The position numbers were made by a program, and so were the translations under genes. This document shows, piece by piece, positions 42,244-53,800 of a stretch of DNA of 64,000 bases. The notes under the pieces were generated by a model. The model did not search any database. It saw nothing but the letters and a program-made list of their open reading frames with translations, and was not told where the DNA came from. Position 1 is the first letter of the stretch. Every line of letters starts with the position of its first letter. The stretch comes from Nitrosomonas sp. (GTDB lineage: Bacteria > Pseudomonadota > Gammaproteobacteria > Burkholderiales > Nitrosomonadaceae): assembly GCA_024281825.1 (NCBI GenBank), contig JAMWZY010000003.1, positions 220,587 to 284,586 of the forward strand. The letters are read 5' to 3'.

Positions 42244-44352
42244 ATGGATGAGCATTTTTCAAAATCAAAATTGGTAACCGGAATTTCTGCACTAAGAACA
42301 AACTTGCCAATCACCGTGTTACCCCCCAAAGCTGGTAGCAGAAAAAACATAATATTTCTCAACAAGCAGCGGTCCATAGGGCTTTGGGTAGTATTTTTGA
42401 TACTATGTATAGTAATAGTTTCGATCACCAGCAAATACCATAACCAACGCATATTCACTCAGGCGCTACTGGTTTCTGACTTGCCAACTCTTCACTTGCA
42501 ATTGGCAAAAAGCATCCAAAAAACTCCTCAAGCTCATTCGTCCGCCTTCACTGATTTACAAACCTACCGCAATAAAATCAATTCATTATTGAATATTTTG
42601 AGTGAAGGCGGAAACTATCAAGGTGAAGCCGTAGCTGCCGCAATCGATCCCGGTACTCTAGCAGCACTAGAAGTTTACCGGCGCGACTGGTGGCAAATTG
42701 AAGAACAAATCAATCTGGTACTCAACTATCAGGACACCATGATAAAACTGAACAATAGCACGAAGATAATCGAAACCCTCTATAGCCAACTAACACGAAG
42801 AATCGACGAAACCTTATACCGTATGCTTGAGATAGGCAATCTATCGCATGAAATGCGAATCATGGAAACCATACGCACGCGCACGCGCAATGCAACCCAG
42901 AATATCCAAGTCGTTTTTTTGAGCGAGCTATCACACGCCGAAATCACTGCACAATTCAATCAAGATCAAGCACAAATTACGGCTATTATCCAAACAGTTA
43001 GTCAAGGTTCACAAGGGCTTGGTGCAATTTCAGATAAAGATGAAATCATTCAAGATTTGCTGTCACACATCTATTCACTATTAAGAAAATTTGACCAACA
43101 TATCAACTTGGTTCAGAAAGAAATCACTACTGCAATGACTGTACAATCAGCGATACAAAAGATTAACAATAAAAGTGATGAGGTCATAACCTCGATTGAG
43201 GAACTAAAAAATAAAGCTCAAGAGCATAATCTTGTACTTACTTCTGTATTAAATGCATTGTTTTATTTTTTTGTCACCAGCTTAGCTCTCAGTTTAATAG
43301 TGTTTATTTATCAGACACGTCAAAACTTTCAAGATGGTACCTTCCAAAACAAGGACGAAATCAAGCGCACGCAGCACGCAATTCGAAAATTACTTAGTGA
43401 CATGAAAAGAATCGCTGAAGGTGATTTGACGGTTCGTACTGATATCACGAATGACACCACCGGCGCCATTGCTGACGCAATCAATTGCACCATTGAAGAA
43501 CTGCATACTTTGGTAGAGCAAGTCAATCAAGCTGGCGCACTGGTTGTCAAATCTTCTAATCAAGCACAGTATGTGTCGACCGAATTACTATCTGCCGCAC
43601 AGCATCAATCAACTAAAATTGAAGAAACCACTTTAGCGGTATTAGGCATGGCCGAATCGATCAGTGAGGTATCGAATCTTGCGACTGAATCTGCAAAAGT
43701 TGCGGAACAATCATTGACTACTGCTGAGCGAGGTACGAGAGCGGTGCGCGATTCAATTGCCGGTATGAATGAAATTCGCGTGCACATCCAAGATACCTCT
43801 AAACGTATCAAGCGACTAGGAGAAAGCTCTCAGGAAATTGGCGAGATTATTGCGTTGATTAGTGACATCACAGATCAAACCAACGTCCTTGCACTAAATG
43901 CTGCATTGCAAGCCAATGTCGCCGGGGAAGCAGGGCGTGGATTTAGTGTCATCGCTCAGGAAGTACAACGACTAGCAGAGCGCTCTACCGAGGCCAGTAA
44001 ACAAATCGGTGAATTAATCATAGCGATTCAAGGCGATACACAAGACGCCATAGCTGCGATGGAAAGAAGTACACTCGGTGTTGCACAAGGCGCTCAACGA
44101 TCCGATGCTGCAGGTCGCGCGCTCGAAGAAATAGAACAAGTTTCGAAGCAATTGGCACAGCAAGTAACTCATATTTTTGATGTCACCAATGTGCAAACAC
44201 GAGCAGCTCACCAAGTAGTTGCCAACATGGAAGAAATCCTTCGTATCACTAGACAAAATACCGAAGGAACCCAAGAGACCACCACCTCAATTAAAAAGAT
44301 TGCTGGATTTGCTTCTGAATTGAAAGCTTCCGTATCGAACTTTAAAGTATAA
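42244..44352 (+). CDS. pilJ: PilJ-like methyl-accepting chemotaxis protein
   Basis: A 702-residue membrane chemoreceptor for a Chp-type (twitching/surface-sensing) pathway. Transmembrane helix 1 is about 40-60 (GLWVVFLILCIVIVSI). A long helical periplasmic region of about 275 residues follows, then helix 2 at about 335-360 (ALFYFFVTSLALSLIVFIY), a HAMP segment (RIAEGDLTVRTDI) and the signalling domain. The hairpin tip is ISDITDQTNVLALNAALQAN, then VAGEAGRGFSVIAQEVQRLA. NAALQAN instead of NAAIEA is characteristic of PilJ. There is no CheB/R pentapeptide at the C-terminus. It is followed 39 bases later by the ChpA-like kinase. The pilG, pilH, pilI and pilK genes are not present next to it. Confidence 0.88.
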   Translation: MDEHFSKSKLVTGISALRTNLPITVLPPKAGSRKNIIFLNKQRSIGLWVVFLILCIVIVSITSKYHNQRIFTQALLVSDLPTLHLQLAKSIQKTPQAHSSAFTDLQTYRNKINSLLNILSEGGNYQGEAVAAAIDPGTLAALEVYRRDWWQIEEQINLVLNYQDTMIKLNNSTKIIETLYSQLTRRIDETLYRMLEIGNLSHEMRIMETIRTRTRNATQNIQVVFLSELSHAEITAQFNQDQAQITAIIQTVSQGSQGLGAISDKDEIIQDLLSHIYSLLRKFDQHINLVQKEITTAMTVQSAIQKINNKSDEVITSIEELKNKAQEHNLVLTSVLNALFYFFVTSLALSLIVFIYQTRQNFQDGTFQNKDEIKRTQHAIRKLLSDMKRIAEGDLTVRTDITNDTTGAIADAINCTIEELHTLVEQVNQAGALVVKSSNQAQYVSTELLSAAQHQSTKIEETTLAVLGMAESISEVSNLATESAKVAEQSLTTAERGTRAVRDSIAGMNEIRVHIQDTSKRIKRLGESSQEIGEIIALISDITDQTNVLALNAALQANVAGEAGRGFSVIAQEVQRLAERSTEASKQIGELIIAIQGDTQDAIAAMERSTLGVAQGAQRSDAAGRALEEIEQVSKQLAQQVTHIFDVTNVQTRAAHQVVANMEEILRITRQNTEGTQETTTSIKKIAGFASELKASVSNFKV

Positions 44353-44391
44353 GTCTTGTTTTCAATGTATATTGACTGATAATATTTCGGT

Positions 44392-47300
44392 ATGAGCGCT
44401 CAACACAAACTCGATATTTCGTCGATCTACGGGATTAAAGAAGGGATCTATCAAGTTTTTTCATTGATTGATCAGAACGTGGATGGCTATACGCAGCATC
44501 CAGAGAAGATTAATTTAATCCGTGACTGTAGAAATTACATTCTACAACTGAATGGCCTGCTGGAAATGCTGGGACTTAACAGCATTACGGTCGTCAGTAA
44601 GCAAATGATACAATTGATCAATGCATTAATCGACAAGAAAATTACCGCAAATCCCAAAATCCCAGAAGCACTACAACTGGCTTCAAAAACTTTACAGCAT
44701 TATTTAAACGAGCTGATTGAGGGAAAAACCGAAAACCCACTCCAATTATTTCCATCATACCGATCGCTGATGCAAGCCTATGGCAGTGAATATATTCCTG
44801 AAAGCGATCTGTTTTTCCCCCGATTGGCTATTGAACCACCTTTAGTCAGCATTTCAAGTGAAATAGATGCTCTTGAAACGAAAAACATCATTAAGCAAGC
44901 TGGCAGCGAATATCAAACTGGATTACTCAAATGGCTGCGAGACACTGCACAACAGGAAGGATTGCAACTCATGATCGCTGCAGTTCAACAACTGGAAAAA
45001 TTGCAAGGATCATCAGAACAGCGCGCTTTCTGGTGGGTAGCCACTGGATTTCTTGAAGATTTAATGCAACTCAAATCGACTGAGATTAATCTTCCGGTTC
45101 GGCGGTTGTGCGGAAAAATTGAACAAACGATGCGCCACTTAGCCACCGAAGCATTGGCCGATACGCAACCATTATTACGTGAATTGCTGTATCACATTGC
45201 GCATAGTGAAGCATCCAGTCAACGTATTACAGATATTAAACGCTGTTATGTATGGCCCGGACAAGACACAGAAACAAGCCCACTGACATTAGAGCAATCG
45301 GAAGCTTTATCACCAATTCTTAGCAAATTCCGCAGCACCTTGATGGAAGCCAATGATATTTGGCGGGAGTATTGTGCCGGACACCAAGAAAGTCTAATTT
45401 CATTACGCGGGAACGTTAAGCAATTAAAACAATTATCCCAACAAACGCAATGTGTGCCACTAGAGAAACTACTGGAAGGCATTCATCAAGCCGTCGGCTA
45501 TCTGCACGACAAACAAACAGATATCGATGAAGAATTGGCAATGGAAATGGCCACTGCTTTGCTGCTAGCTGAGAGCATTATTGATGACTTTAACGAGCTT
45601 TCCGCTGATTTACCACAGCAAATTGAAGCGCTAACCTCGCGACTGCAACAAATTACGATATCCAGTGAAGCGAACTCTAGCAATTCCGAGCATCTTCCAT
45701 TCAGTATCATTGATAATCGCAAACAAGAAAAAGAATTACTCGCGCAAACCGCACAGGAAATTCAGGTTAACTTAGGAACAGTCGAAAGTATTTTGGATGC
45801 TTTCTTTTTTGAACCCGAAAAACGTTCAGAGCTGTCCAAACTTACCACACTGTTCAAGCAGGTTTCAGGCGCATTTATTATGCTAGAACTAGAACGCGCC
45901 AATAATCTGTTAGAACTTTGTCAGAGTTTGGCCATAAAACTTCTAAATCCAGCACATAAAATCATTGAAGCCGAACAAATTCTGTTAGTTGATGGTTTAA
46001 GTAGTCTCGGTTTCTTTATTGCATCCCTAAATAATGGCCGTCCTGATAGTTATCAAATCCTTGAAGAAGCAATTTCTTTATTTGAGATTGCATCCTTACC
46101 AGAGAACGCGCCATTACTAGCGCTAGAAGCTGCGATTGAAGTAGAAGTTACCACGCAACCAGATTCCGAAGCACTAGAAAAAACAACAAAGCCAGAACCT
46201 GATCGAGAATTACTGGATATTTTCCTCGAAGAAGCTGATGAATTGTTAGCCAGCATTACTCACGATTTAGAAAATTGCCAAAAAAATCCTAATGATGGCG
46301 TCGCATTGGTTGCCTTGCGGCGCGCATTTCATACGCTTAAAGGCAGCGGCCGTATGGTCATGCTTGATGAAATGAGCGAAGTGGCATGGCACCTTGAACA
46401 AGTTTTAAATCGCTGGATTATTGAAAAAAGATACGCTTCAAATCCATTGCTTGATTTGATCTCAAGAACGATTGATGCCTATAGCTTATGGTGCAAAAAT
46501 TTAAGTACCTATGGCGCAACAGACATTGAATCCGAAGATTTATTACGATTCGCATCGGAGCTACTCAAAACAAAGGATAATCATTTAGTCGCTGTTGAAG
46601 CTGATATACCAAAACTTGATAAAGTAATTAGCGCTGTTGTTACAGATGACAACATGTCGGTCACAGCTATCCCTGCCTTGATTCAAGGACCTACGCAGGA
46701 AGACTCTAAACCGCAGATCATTCAAACCGATAAACTGCCGCATCATCAGAGCAATGACGATCAGATTAATTACAAGTTATTGCCGGTATTTATTGAAGAA
46801 ACGCAAGATATCATCCCACAGATCGGCAGTAAATTGCGCGCTTGGCGTATCTTGCCACAAGATCAAGATATCCACCATGCATTGATGCGTCTGCTTCATA
46901 CGCTAAAAGGCAGTTCTCATATGATCGGTGCTATGCACCTAGGTAACCTAGTCCATGCGCTCGAAAGCCATGTTGCTGAAGCATTCCAGCAACATCATAT
47001 TGCAGAAATTGCACTCGATCAGCTTGAAAACGAATTTGATGTCATCAGTAACGAAATCGAACGACTGCAAACTTTACAAGCGAATGCTGTTGCCCCAGAT
47101 CAAGATTTGCCAGATACTAGCCTTCCATCCATTCATTCGACTACAGATAACTCGGATGACAGCAACTTGCTGCAGTCGAAAGCCATCATTCGAATCAATG
47201 CAGATCTAATTGATCGCTTAGTAAATGAGTCGGGCGAAGTGAACGCGCTTCGTTCAAAAATTGAAACACAATTGAATGCGTTTAAACTGTCGTTGCAAGA

Positions 47301-49005
47301 CCTATCAGAAAGTGCGCATCGATTACACGATCAACTGCGTGAAATCGAAATCCAAGCAGAGACACGGATGCAAGCACACAATGCACTGCAACGCGATCTT
47401 GAGCAGGGGTTTGATCCACTTGAATTTGATCGATTCACTCGATTCCAGGAACTTACTCGGTTAATGGCTGAGAGTGTTGACGATATCACTACCGCACAAA
47501 AAAGCCTACGCACCACACACCATATTGCTGAAGAAGCCACAGCGCAACAAGCTGTCATTCATAAACAACTCCAGCAATCTTTAATGCAAATCCGCACCAT
47601 ACCTTTTGGTAATTATGCCGAGCGATACTATCGCATTGCTCGGCAGGTTTCTGAAGAAATGGGTAAAAAAGTACGCCTTGAAATTCATGGCATTGAAGTC
47701 GAAATTGACCGCAACGTACTGGAAAAACTCAATCCGCCTCTCGAACATCTGTTACGCAATGCTATTGCACACGGAATAGAAGATTCAGCGCAGCGCGCTC
47801 AAATAGGAAAATCTGAAGTGGGTGCGGTTTCCATTCGCTTACACCAAGAATCCAATGAAGTAACCTTATCCTTGTCTGACGATGGCCAAGGCCTAAATCT
47901 ACCGCGTATCCGTGAAGAAGCGCAACGACTGGGATTGATAGAGGAATCCAGTGCGCTGGATGATGACACCGCAATGTCTTTAATTTTCGCACCCGGACTG
48001 TCAACCACCGAAGCAGTTACAGGTATTGCCGGACGTGGCATTGGCTTGGATATCGTAAAAAATGAAATCGCTATTTTAGGCGGCCGCATCAGTGTTCACT
48101 CATCTCCTGGCAAAGGAACGACCTTTATCCTTAATTTGCCGTTGATGTTATCCGTCGCTCAGGTCATGATGGTTCGCGTCGGGAAACAACGTTATGCGAT
48201 TCCTGCTTTTATTGTCGCTAATCATTGCGAAATGGATTTGGACACATTGAAGCAAGCGTATCAAAAACACTATATGCTGTTCAACGATAAGCAGTACTTG
48301 TTTTCGCACTTAGCCCACCTACTCGGCGAACCGGATCACGTGCCTGAAATGAGTAAAAAAAGCCACGTGCTGTTTTTGCATAGCGGCACACAATACTTAG
48401 CTGTTCATATTGACGAATTGCTTGATAACACTGAAGTCGTCATTAAGAATCTTGGCTCGCAGTTAACGCAAGCACCAGGAATCGAGGGTGCAACTATTAC
48501 AGGCAACGGTGAAGTGATTCTGATTATGAATCCGGTGAAATTGATGCCGCGTAGTGATGTTCAAAAAAATCTGAACACACCAACAAAATTATCACTCGGT
48601 TCAAATCAACGCAAAAAACCCAAAACCACACCCACAATCATGGTTGTCGATGATTCGTTAACAGTCCGCAAAGTAACCTGCCGTCTTTTAGAACGTGAAG
48701 GATGTGATGTCTTGATTGCAAAGAATGGCGCAGAAGCCATTAAGATCTTACAAGATACGATACCGGATGTAATGCTAGTCGATTTAGAAATGCCTAAGAT
48801 GAACGGTTTTGAATTGATCAGAAACATCCGCGCCCGTAGCAAGACAGCAAAAATCCCCATTATCATCATCTCATCCAGAACAGCAGAGAAACATCAAAAG
48901 CTAGCCAAAGAATTGGGCGTGAATGTATTCCTCGGAAAACCCTACAAAGAAGACACATTGATCAAACATCTCGCTAAATTTATCTCAAAACCTGATTCAA
49001 TCTAA
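44392..49005 (+). CDS. chpA: ChpA/PilL-like hybrid chemotaxis histidine kinase
   Basis: 1537 residues. The N-terminal half is mostly helical with degenerate Hpt-like segments. Two clear Hpt domains have His647 (RRAFHTLKGSGRM) and His836 (LMRLLHTLKGSSHM). A dimerisation region at about 930-1080 is followed by HATPase_c (HLLRNAIAHGIE near 1121; DDGQGLNL, GRGIGLDIVKNEI). A CheW domain covers about 1255-1390, and a C-terminal receiver about 1412-1530 has phospho-acceptor Asp1464 (MLVDLEMPKMNG) and Lys in FLGKPYK. This is the CheA of type IV pilus twitching systems. Two clear Hpt sites is fewer than the eight Xpt sites of the Pseudomonas protein. It forms an operon with pilJ. Confidence 0.92.
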   Translation: MSAQHKLDISSIYGIKEGIYQVFSLIDQNVDGYTQHPEKINLIRDCRNYILQLNGLLEMLGLNSITVVSKQMIQLINALIDKKITANPKIPEALQLASKTLQHYLNELIEGKTENPLQLFPSYRSLMQAYGSEYIPESDLFFPRLAIEPPLVSISSEIDALETKNIIKQAGSEYQTGLLKWLRDTAQQEGLQLMIAAVQQLEKLQGSSEQRAFWWVATGFLEDLMQLKSTEINLPVRRLCGKIEQTMRHLATEALADTQPLLRELLYHIAHSEASSQRITDIKRCYVWPGQDTETSPLTLEQSEALSPILSKFRSTLMEANDIWREYCAGHQESLISLRGNVKQLKQLSQQTQCVPLEKLLEGIHQAVGYLHDKQTDIDEELAMEMATALLLAESIIDDFNELSADLPQQIEALTSRLQQITISSEANSSNSEHLPFSIIDNRKQEKELLAQTAQEIQVNLGTVESILDAFFFEPEKRSELSKLTTLFKQVSGAFIMLELERANNLLELCQSLAIKLLNPAHKIIEAEQILLVDGLSSLGFFIASLNNGRPDSYQILEEAISLFEIASLPENAPLLALEAAIEVEVTTQPDSEALEKTTKPEPDRELLDIFLEEADELLASITHDLENCQKNPNDGVALVALRRAFHTLKGSGRMVMLDEMSEVAWHLEQVLNRWIIEKRYASNPLLDLISRTIDAYSLWCKNLSTYGATDIESEDLLRFASELLKTKDNHLVAVEADIPKLDKVISAVVTDDNMSVTAIPALIQGPTQEDSKPQIIQTDKLPHHQSNDDQINYKLLPVFIEETQDIIPQIGSKLRAWRILPQDQDIHHALMRLLHTLKGSSHMIGAMHLGNLVHALESHVAEAFQQHHIAEIALDQLENEFDVISNEIERLQTLQANAVAPDQDLPDTSLPSIHSTTDNSDDSNLLQSKAIIRINADLIDRLVNESGEVNALRSKIETQLNAFKLSLQDLSESAHRLHDQLREIEIQAETRMQAHNALQRDLEQGFDPLEFDRFTRFQELTRLMAESVDDITTAQKSLRTTHHIAEEATAQQAVIHKQLQQSLMQIRTIPFGNYAERYYRIARQVSEEMGKKVRLEIHGIEVEIDRNVLEKLNPPLEHLLRNAIAHGIEDSAQRAQIGKSEVGAVSIRLHQESNEVTLSLSDDGQGLNLPRIREEAQRLGLIEESSALDDDTAMSLIFAPGLSTTEAVTGIAGRGIGLDIVKNEIAILGGRISVHSSPGKGTTFILNLPLMLSVAQVMMVRVGKQRYAIPAFIVANHCEMDLDTLKQAYQKHYMLFNDKQYLFSHLAHLLGEPDHVPEMSKKSHVLFLHSGTQYLAVHIDELLDNTEVVIKNLGSQLTQAPGIEGATITGNGEVILIMNPVKLMPRSDVQKNLNTPTKLSLGSNQRKKPKTTPTIMVVDDSLTVRKVTCRLLEREGCDVLIAKNGAEAIKILQDTIPDVMLVDLEMPKMNGFELIRNIRARSKTAKIPIIIISSRTAEKHQKLAKELGVNVFLGKPYKEDTLIKHLAKFISKPDSI

Positions 49006-49268
49006 ACTCTTTTAGCTTTCTCTTTCTTGCACATTCTTCAAAGCACCCAACAATTTATTTCGTTAGTTAGCCACCTCTGAAAAAACCATTTTAGTATATT
49101 CATTGGGTGACAAAAATTACTAAACAGCGACAGAGCTTCTGCCATGCGCTCCAACCCTATTGAGTCCTATGTATATTACAAATAAGACTTAAAAGTCAAT
49201 TTGTTTAAGAATATCAATGTAACCCACAAGCGATATATTCAATGCATTATAGGAATATACCGTGAGAC

Positions 49269-50783
49269 ATGAAGCTTTATCATTGTAATCAGTTACTACA
49301 TCAAGGTGATGCCAGCTATTATTGCAAACACTCGATCATTATTATTGCCATAATAATTTTGTCGGGTTGCGCAATACAACCCAAGGTAGTCACTGAAGAA
49401 GAAAACAAACACAGAGTATCCAGCGACCTGTTGTTGCTCCAGAAGGTCCACGACCCGGTACAGGCCCCTATTTCGTTGGAAGAAGCAACAGCCAGGGCAT
49501 TGAAATATAACCTCGAATTACAAATTGAGCTAACCCAAAAAACACTGGCTCAAAAACAACTCAATCTCAAGAGTTACGACATGCTGCCAAAATTGGTGGT
49601 AGACCTGCATTATGATTCACGTAGCAACTTTAGTGGCGCAAGAAGCCGATCGTTACTGACCGGAAGAACGACACTAGAACCATCCACCTCCGCCGAAAGG
49701 GATATCTTCTCATCGGCATTGGGATTAAGCTGGAACATCCTTGACTTCGGAGTATCGTATTATCGCGCTCAGCAAGCAGCCGACAACGTTCTGATCCAAG
49801 AAGAACAAAAACGCAATGTGATCAATAGAATTGTGCAAGAAGTACGATCAGCGTACTGGCGTGCTGTCAGTTACGAGCGTCTCATTTCACGAATGCACAG
49901 CCTAAAAGCAAAAGTACGTGAGTCGCTTGACCAAGTCAATCAAATGAGAGACGAGCGGCTTAATAATCCAAAAATCAATTTCACTTTCAAGCGTGATTTA
50001 TACAGCATAGAACGAGAACTCAATCTATTGCAGCGTAATTTACTGTTAGCCAAATCACAATTGGCCGAGTTAATGAATATTAAGCCAGGCACAGAATTTG
50101 CGTTAGTCATACCAGACCGGGATTTATTTACCAAAAAGATTGATTTGGCGATCGAGGACATGGAACAAATTGCGCTGGAAAGCCGTCCCGAGTTGCGTGA
50201 ATTGTTTTATAAAAAACGCGCCAATGCGAAAGAAGTCCGCGCAGCCATGCTACAGATGTTGCCAGGCATTGAACTAGGAAGCCGATATAACTACAACTCG
50301 AATAGCTTTCTATTTAATGGAGACTGGTTAAGCCTTGGTGCACAACTATCCTGGAATCTGATCAGCATCATTTCGGCGCCAGCAAAATTCGCTGAACTGG
50401 AAACTAAAGAAAAACTACTAGATGTCGAACGTTTATCCATGAGTATGGCTGTACTCGCGCAAGTGCATGTCAGTCTAGCACAATTCAGTCATTTTAATGA
50501 AGAATACCGATCCGCCTATGACTATTATCAGGTTCAGAAACGCATCATCGAACAAACCCGGATCGAAGCAACCGTAGGAAAAGTCAGTGGCCATGCTTTA
50601 ATTCGAGAAGAACTCAATACGCTTTTAGCCGAGGTTCGTTGCGATTCTATTTACTCCGAACTGGAAAACTCTTACGCAGGGATTTATGTTTCGTTAGGGC
50701 TCGACCCCATCCCAGGTAACCTAAATGATAAAAGCCTATCAGAGCTGACCGCTGAATTAACTGAACACTGGCATAAACGATAA
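49269..50783 (+). CDS. TolC-family outer membrane lipoprotein
   Basis: 504 residues. The N-terminal hydrophobic stretch (SIIIIAIIILSGC) ends in a lipobox with Cys34, so it is probably an acylated outer-membrane protein. The body is the TolC/OEP fold, two repeats of long helices (EEATARALKYNLELQIELTQ; SRPELRELFYKKRANAKEVR) with strand segments such as LGLSWNILDFGVSYYRAQQAADN and LGAQLSWNLISIIS. It would serve as the exit duct of a type I or RND exporter. The next gene, 44 bp downstream on the same strand, encodes a giant secreted adhesin, which is the likely cargo. The matching ABC transporter and membrane-fusion protein are not in the window and may lie beyond the right edge. Confidence 0.88.
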   Translation: MKLYHCNQLLHQGDASYYCKHSIIIIAIIILSGCAIQPKVVTEEENKHRVSSDLLLLQKVHDPVQAPISLEEATARALKYNLELQIELTQKTLAQKQLNLKSYDMLPKLVVDLHYDSRSNFSGARSRSLLTGRTTLEPSTSAERDIFSSALGLSWNILDFGVSYYRAQQAADNVLIQEEQKRNVINRIVQEVRSAYWRAVSYERLISRMHSLKAKVRESLDQVNQMRDERLNNPKINFTFKRDLYSIERELNLLQRNLLLAKSQLAELMNIKPGTEFALVIPDRDLFTKKIDLAIEDMEQIALESRPELRELFYKKRANAKEVRAAMLQMLPGIELGSRYNYNSNSFLFNGDWLSLGAQLSWNLISIISAPAKFAELETKEKLLDVERLSMSMAVLAQVHVSLAQFSHFNEEYRSAYDYYQVQKRIIEQTRIEATVGKVSGHALIREELNTLLAEVRCDSIYSELENSYAGIYVSLGLDPIPGNLNDKSLSELTAELTEHWHKR

Positions 50784-50827
50784 ACCATCTATTAAATAAT
50801 AGTGAATCCATCAAATGGATTAACAGC

Positions 50828-53800
50828 GTGACGGAAAAGAAATCCAAACCGGTTCATCAACCCTCTCAAATCCAATCCAATCACGGACTGGGTGTTCTTT
50901 GGCCATTAGAACCACGCATGATGTTTGATGGTGCAGCCGTGAGTGCTTCGATAGAGATAGTAGAACAAACATTATTTGATTCAATCAACCAAAAAACGAG
51001 TCAAAACAATTTTGCTGATCATTCAACGCTACCAAATTTAACTTCAACTGACACCAGAGCTCTCGATGCTGAATCAAATCATCATCCCCCCCCGATAATC
51101 CAACCAGAAAACGAACTGGAAAAATGGTTAACGAATTATCAGCCTCCAACCGGCCCCGTCAATGAGGTTGTGTTCGTTGATACCCAAGTTGAAAATTATG
51201 AAACGATTCTAGCCGGAATCAACCCGAACATACAGATAGTCTTGCTTGACAATCAAAAAGATGGTGTCAAACAAATGGCTGATTATCTGACGCAACATCA
51301 ATCAGTAGAAGCGATTCATATTATTTCTCACGGCAGTTCCGGATCTTTGCAACTAGGCACAGGATCGCTAACACTCGATTCTATGACACAGCGGTACAGT
51401 GAGGAATTGGATGTAATCAAGCAGGCATTGACAGAACAGGCAGATATCTTAGTTTACGGGTGTGATTTTGCCAAAGGACAAGCTGGTCAGGAAGCAGCAA
51501 TACTCCTGGGGCAATTAACAGGTGCGGAAGTAGCCGCATCCGACGATTTAACCGGACATACCAGTCTTGGCGGTGACTGGGATCTCGAGGTAACAACTGG
51601 CGTCATCGAAAGTACCATCGCTATCACAGTGGAAGCACAGTCGACCTACCAAGACGTCCTCGACATCACTTCTGGACTGGTCGGGCAATGGACGTTCGAC
51701 ACAAACGCCAACGATACGAGTGGAAATGGCAATCACGGAACTTTGGTCGGCAATGCATCCATCAATACCACGATGGCAACCAACATCGTGGGAGCAGGAA
51801 AATTAACCCTCGATGGAGTAGACGATGAGGTTGATCTTTCAAGTCATACATCGAGCTTCTCAGGATTGACGCAAGGAACAATCGCGGCGTGGGTAAAACT
51901 TACGGCAACCGGCGACCGAACGATCTTTGATATCGGGGACGGTGCAGGAAACGCCAATTTTGTGTCATTTGCTGTGATTGACGGTCATTTGTATCTCGAC
52001 ATCTTCGACGGCGGAGTAAAGGTATTCGAAACCACCGCTACCGCTTCAATCAACGACGGCAATTGGCATCATGTCGCCTTCACAGTGAACGGATCTGGTA
52101 ATCAGCTCTATATCGATGGTACAACCGCGACTCGCACATTCTCCGTTGGAACGGCAGCTACCACGACCTTCATCTCAGCACTAAACAGCACGCTCAAAAC
52201 CACTATTGGGGCCTACGATGACGGTTCCATCTCTGGTGAATTTCTTGGCACAATAGATGATTTACGAGTCTACAACCGCGCACTCGCCGCCGGTGATATG
52301 GCGCAACTTTATGCCACGAGCTACGATCCCCCGGTCAATACGGCTCCCGGTTCGCAGAGCACCAATGAAGATACGAATCTCGTGTTCTCCTCCGGTAATG
52401 GGAACCAGATCGCTCTCTCCGATATCGATGCCGGCAGCAACTCCATCGAAGTGACTGTTTCGGTCACCAACGGGAAACTAACGTTGGCCGGTACAACTGG
52501 GCTGACCTTTACGTCCGGTGACGGCTCAGCCGATAACACAATGACATTTCGGGGCACGCTCACGAATATCAACACGGCGTTGAACGGGCTGACCTATGCA
52601 CCGACTGCTCAGTATAACGGTGGCGCGACACTAACGATTATCTCTCGTGACAATACCCTGGTCTCACTGGATATCGATGCCAACCTTCAGGCCCATTATA
52701 CCTTCGAAGGCAACATCAATGACTCAGGGGTCAGTCCCACCGACAACGGCACACTGGTCAATGGCGCCACATATGTGACGGATGGCACACGTGGACAAGT
52801 GCTTAGCTTGGATGGATTGGATGATTATGTTCAGATCACCGGCACGGTCATCGGTACCCCGGTGTCCACCGAAGTGACCATCGGCGGCTGGGTGAATCTC
52901 GCCGCCGGAACCGGCCGTAAAGAATTCATCTCACTGGACAACCGTGTTCACATTGCACTGGACGATGTATCTGGAGTGAAGGGAAGTATCCAAATTGGCG
53001 CCAGTTCATGGATTGATCTGCACTCGAATCAGTTTATTGCCGGCACGGGTTGGCACCATGTGATGTATACGTACAGCGACAGCACGAATACTCATAGCCT
53101 CTACATTGATGGAGCTCGAGTGGCGAGTGCCACGATTGCCAGTTCGGTCTATTGGACTGGAGCTACCAACACCTATATCGGTCGCCATCCCACGAACGGA
53201 TGGTATGCCAATGCAAAAATCGACGATGTCCGGATTTACAACCGTGTCTTGAATACGAGCGAAGTCGCATCCTTAGCCAGTGATCTAAGTCTGACCGATA
53301 CCGATACAGTAGCCATAACCGTCACGGCAGTAAATGATCCGCCGTCTGCCAATGCAGCGGGGCCATATGCCATTTCGGAAGGTCAAAGCTTGACGCTGAA
53401 CGCCGGAAGCTCGAGCGACCCAGAAGGCGATACGCTGACGTATGCTTGGGATCTCGACAACGACGGCAATTATGGGGAAGTGGGCGAGCCGACAACGATA
53501 AATCCCACCGTCACTTGGGCCACGCTACAAAGTTACGGCATTGCCGACAATGGCAGCTATACGATCGGCCTGCGTGTCAGCGACGGAACGACCCCTGTGA
53601 CCACTACCACCACCGTCAACGTGAGCAATACGGCCCCCGCGCTCGCCGTCACGGGCAGTGCGACCGCCAACAGTGGCGGTATCTACACGTTGAACCTATC
53701 CGATATTGATCCTGGTAACGATACAATTTCAAGTTGGATTGTGAATTGGGGCGACGGCTCGATCAGCACCTATATCGGCGACCCATCCAATGTTACTCAC

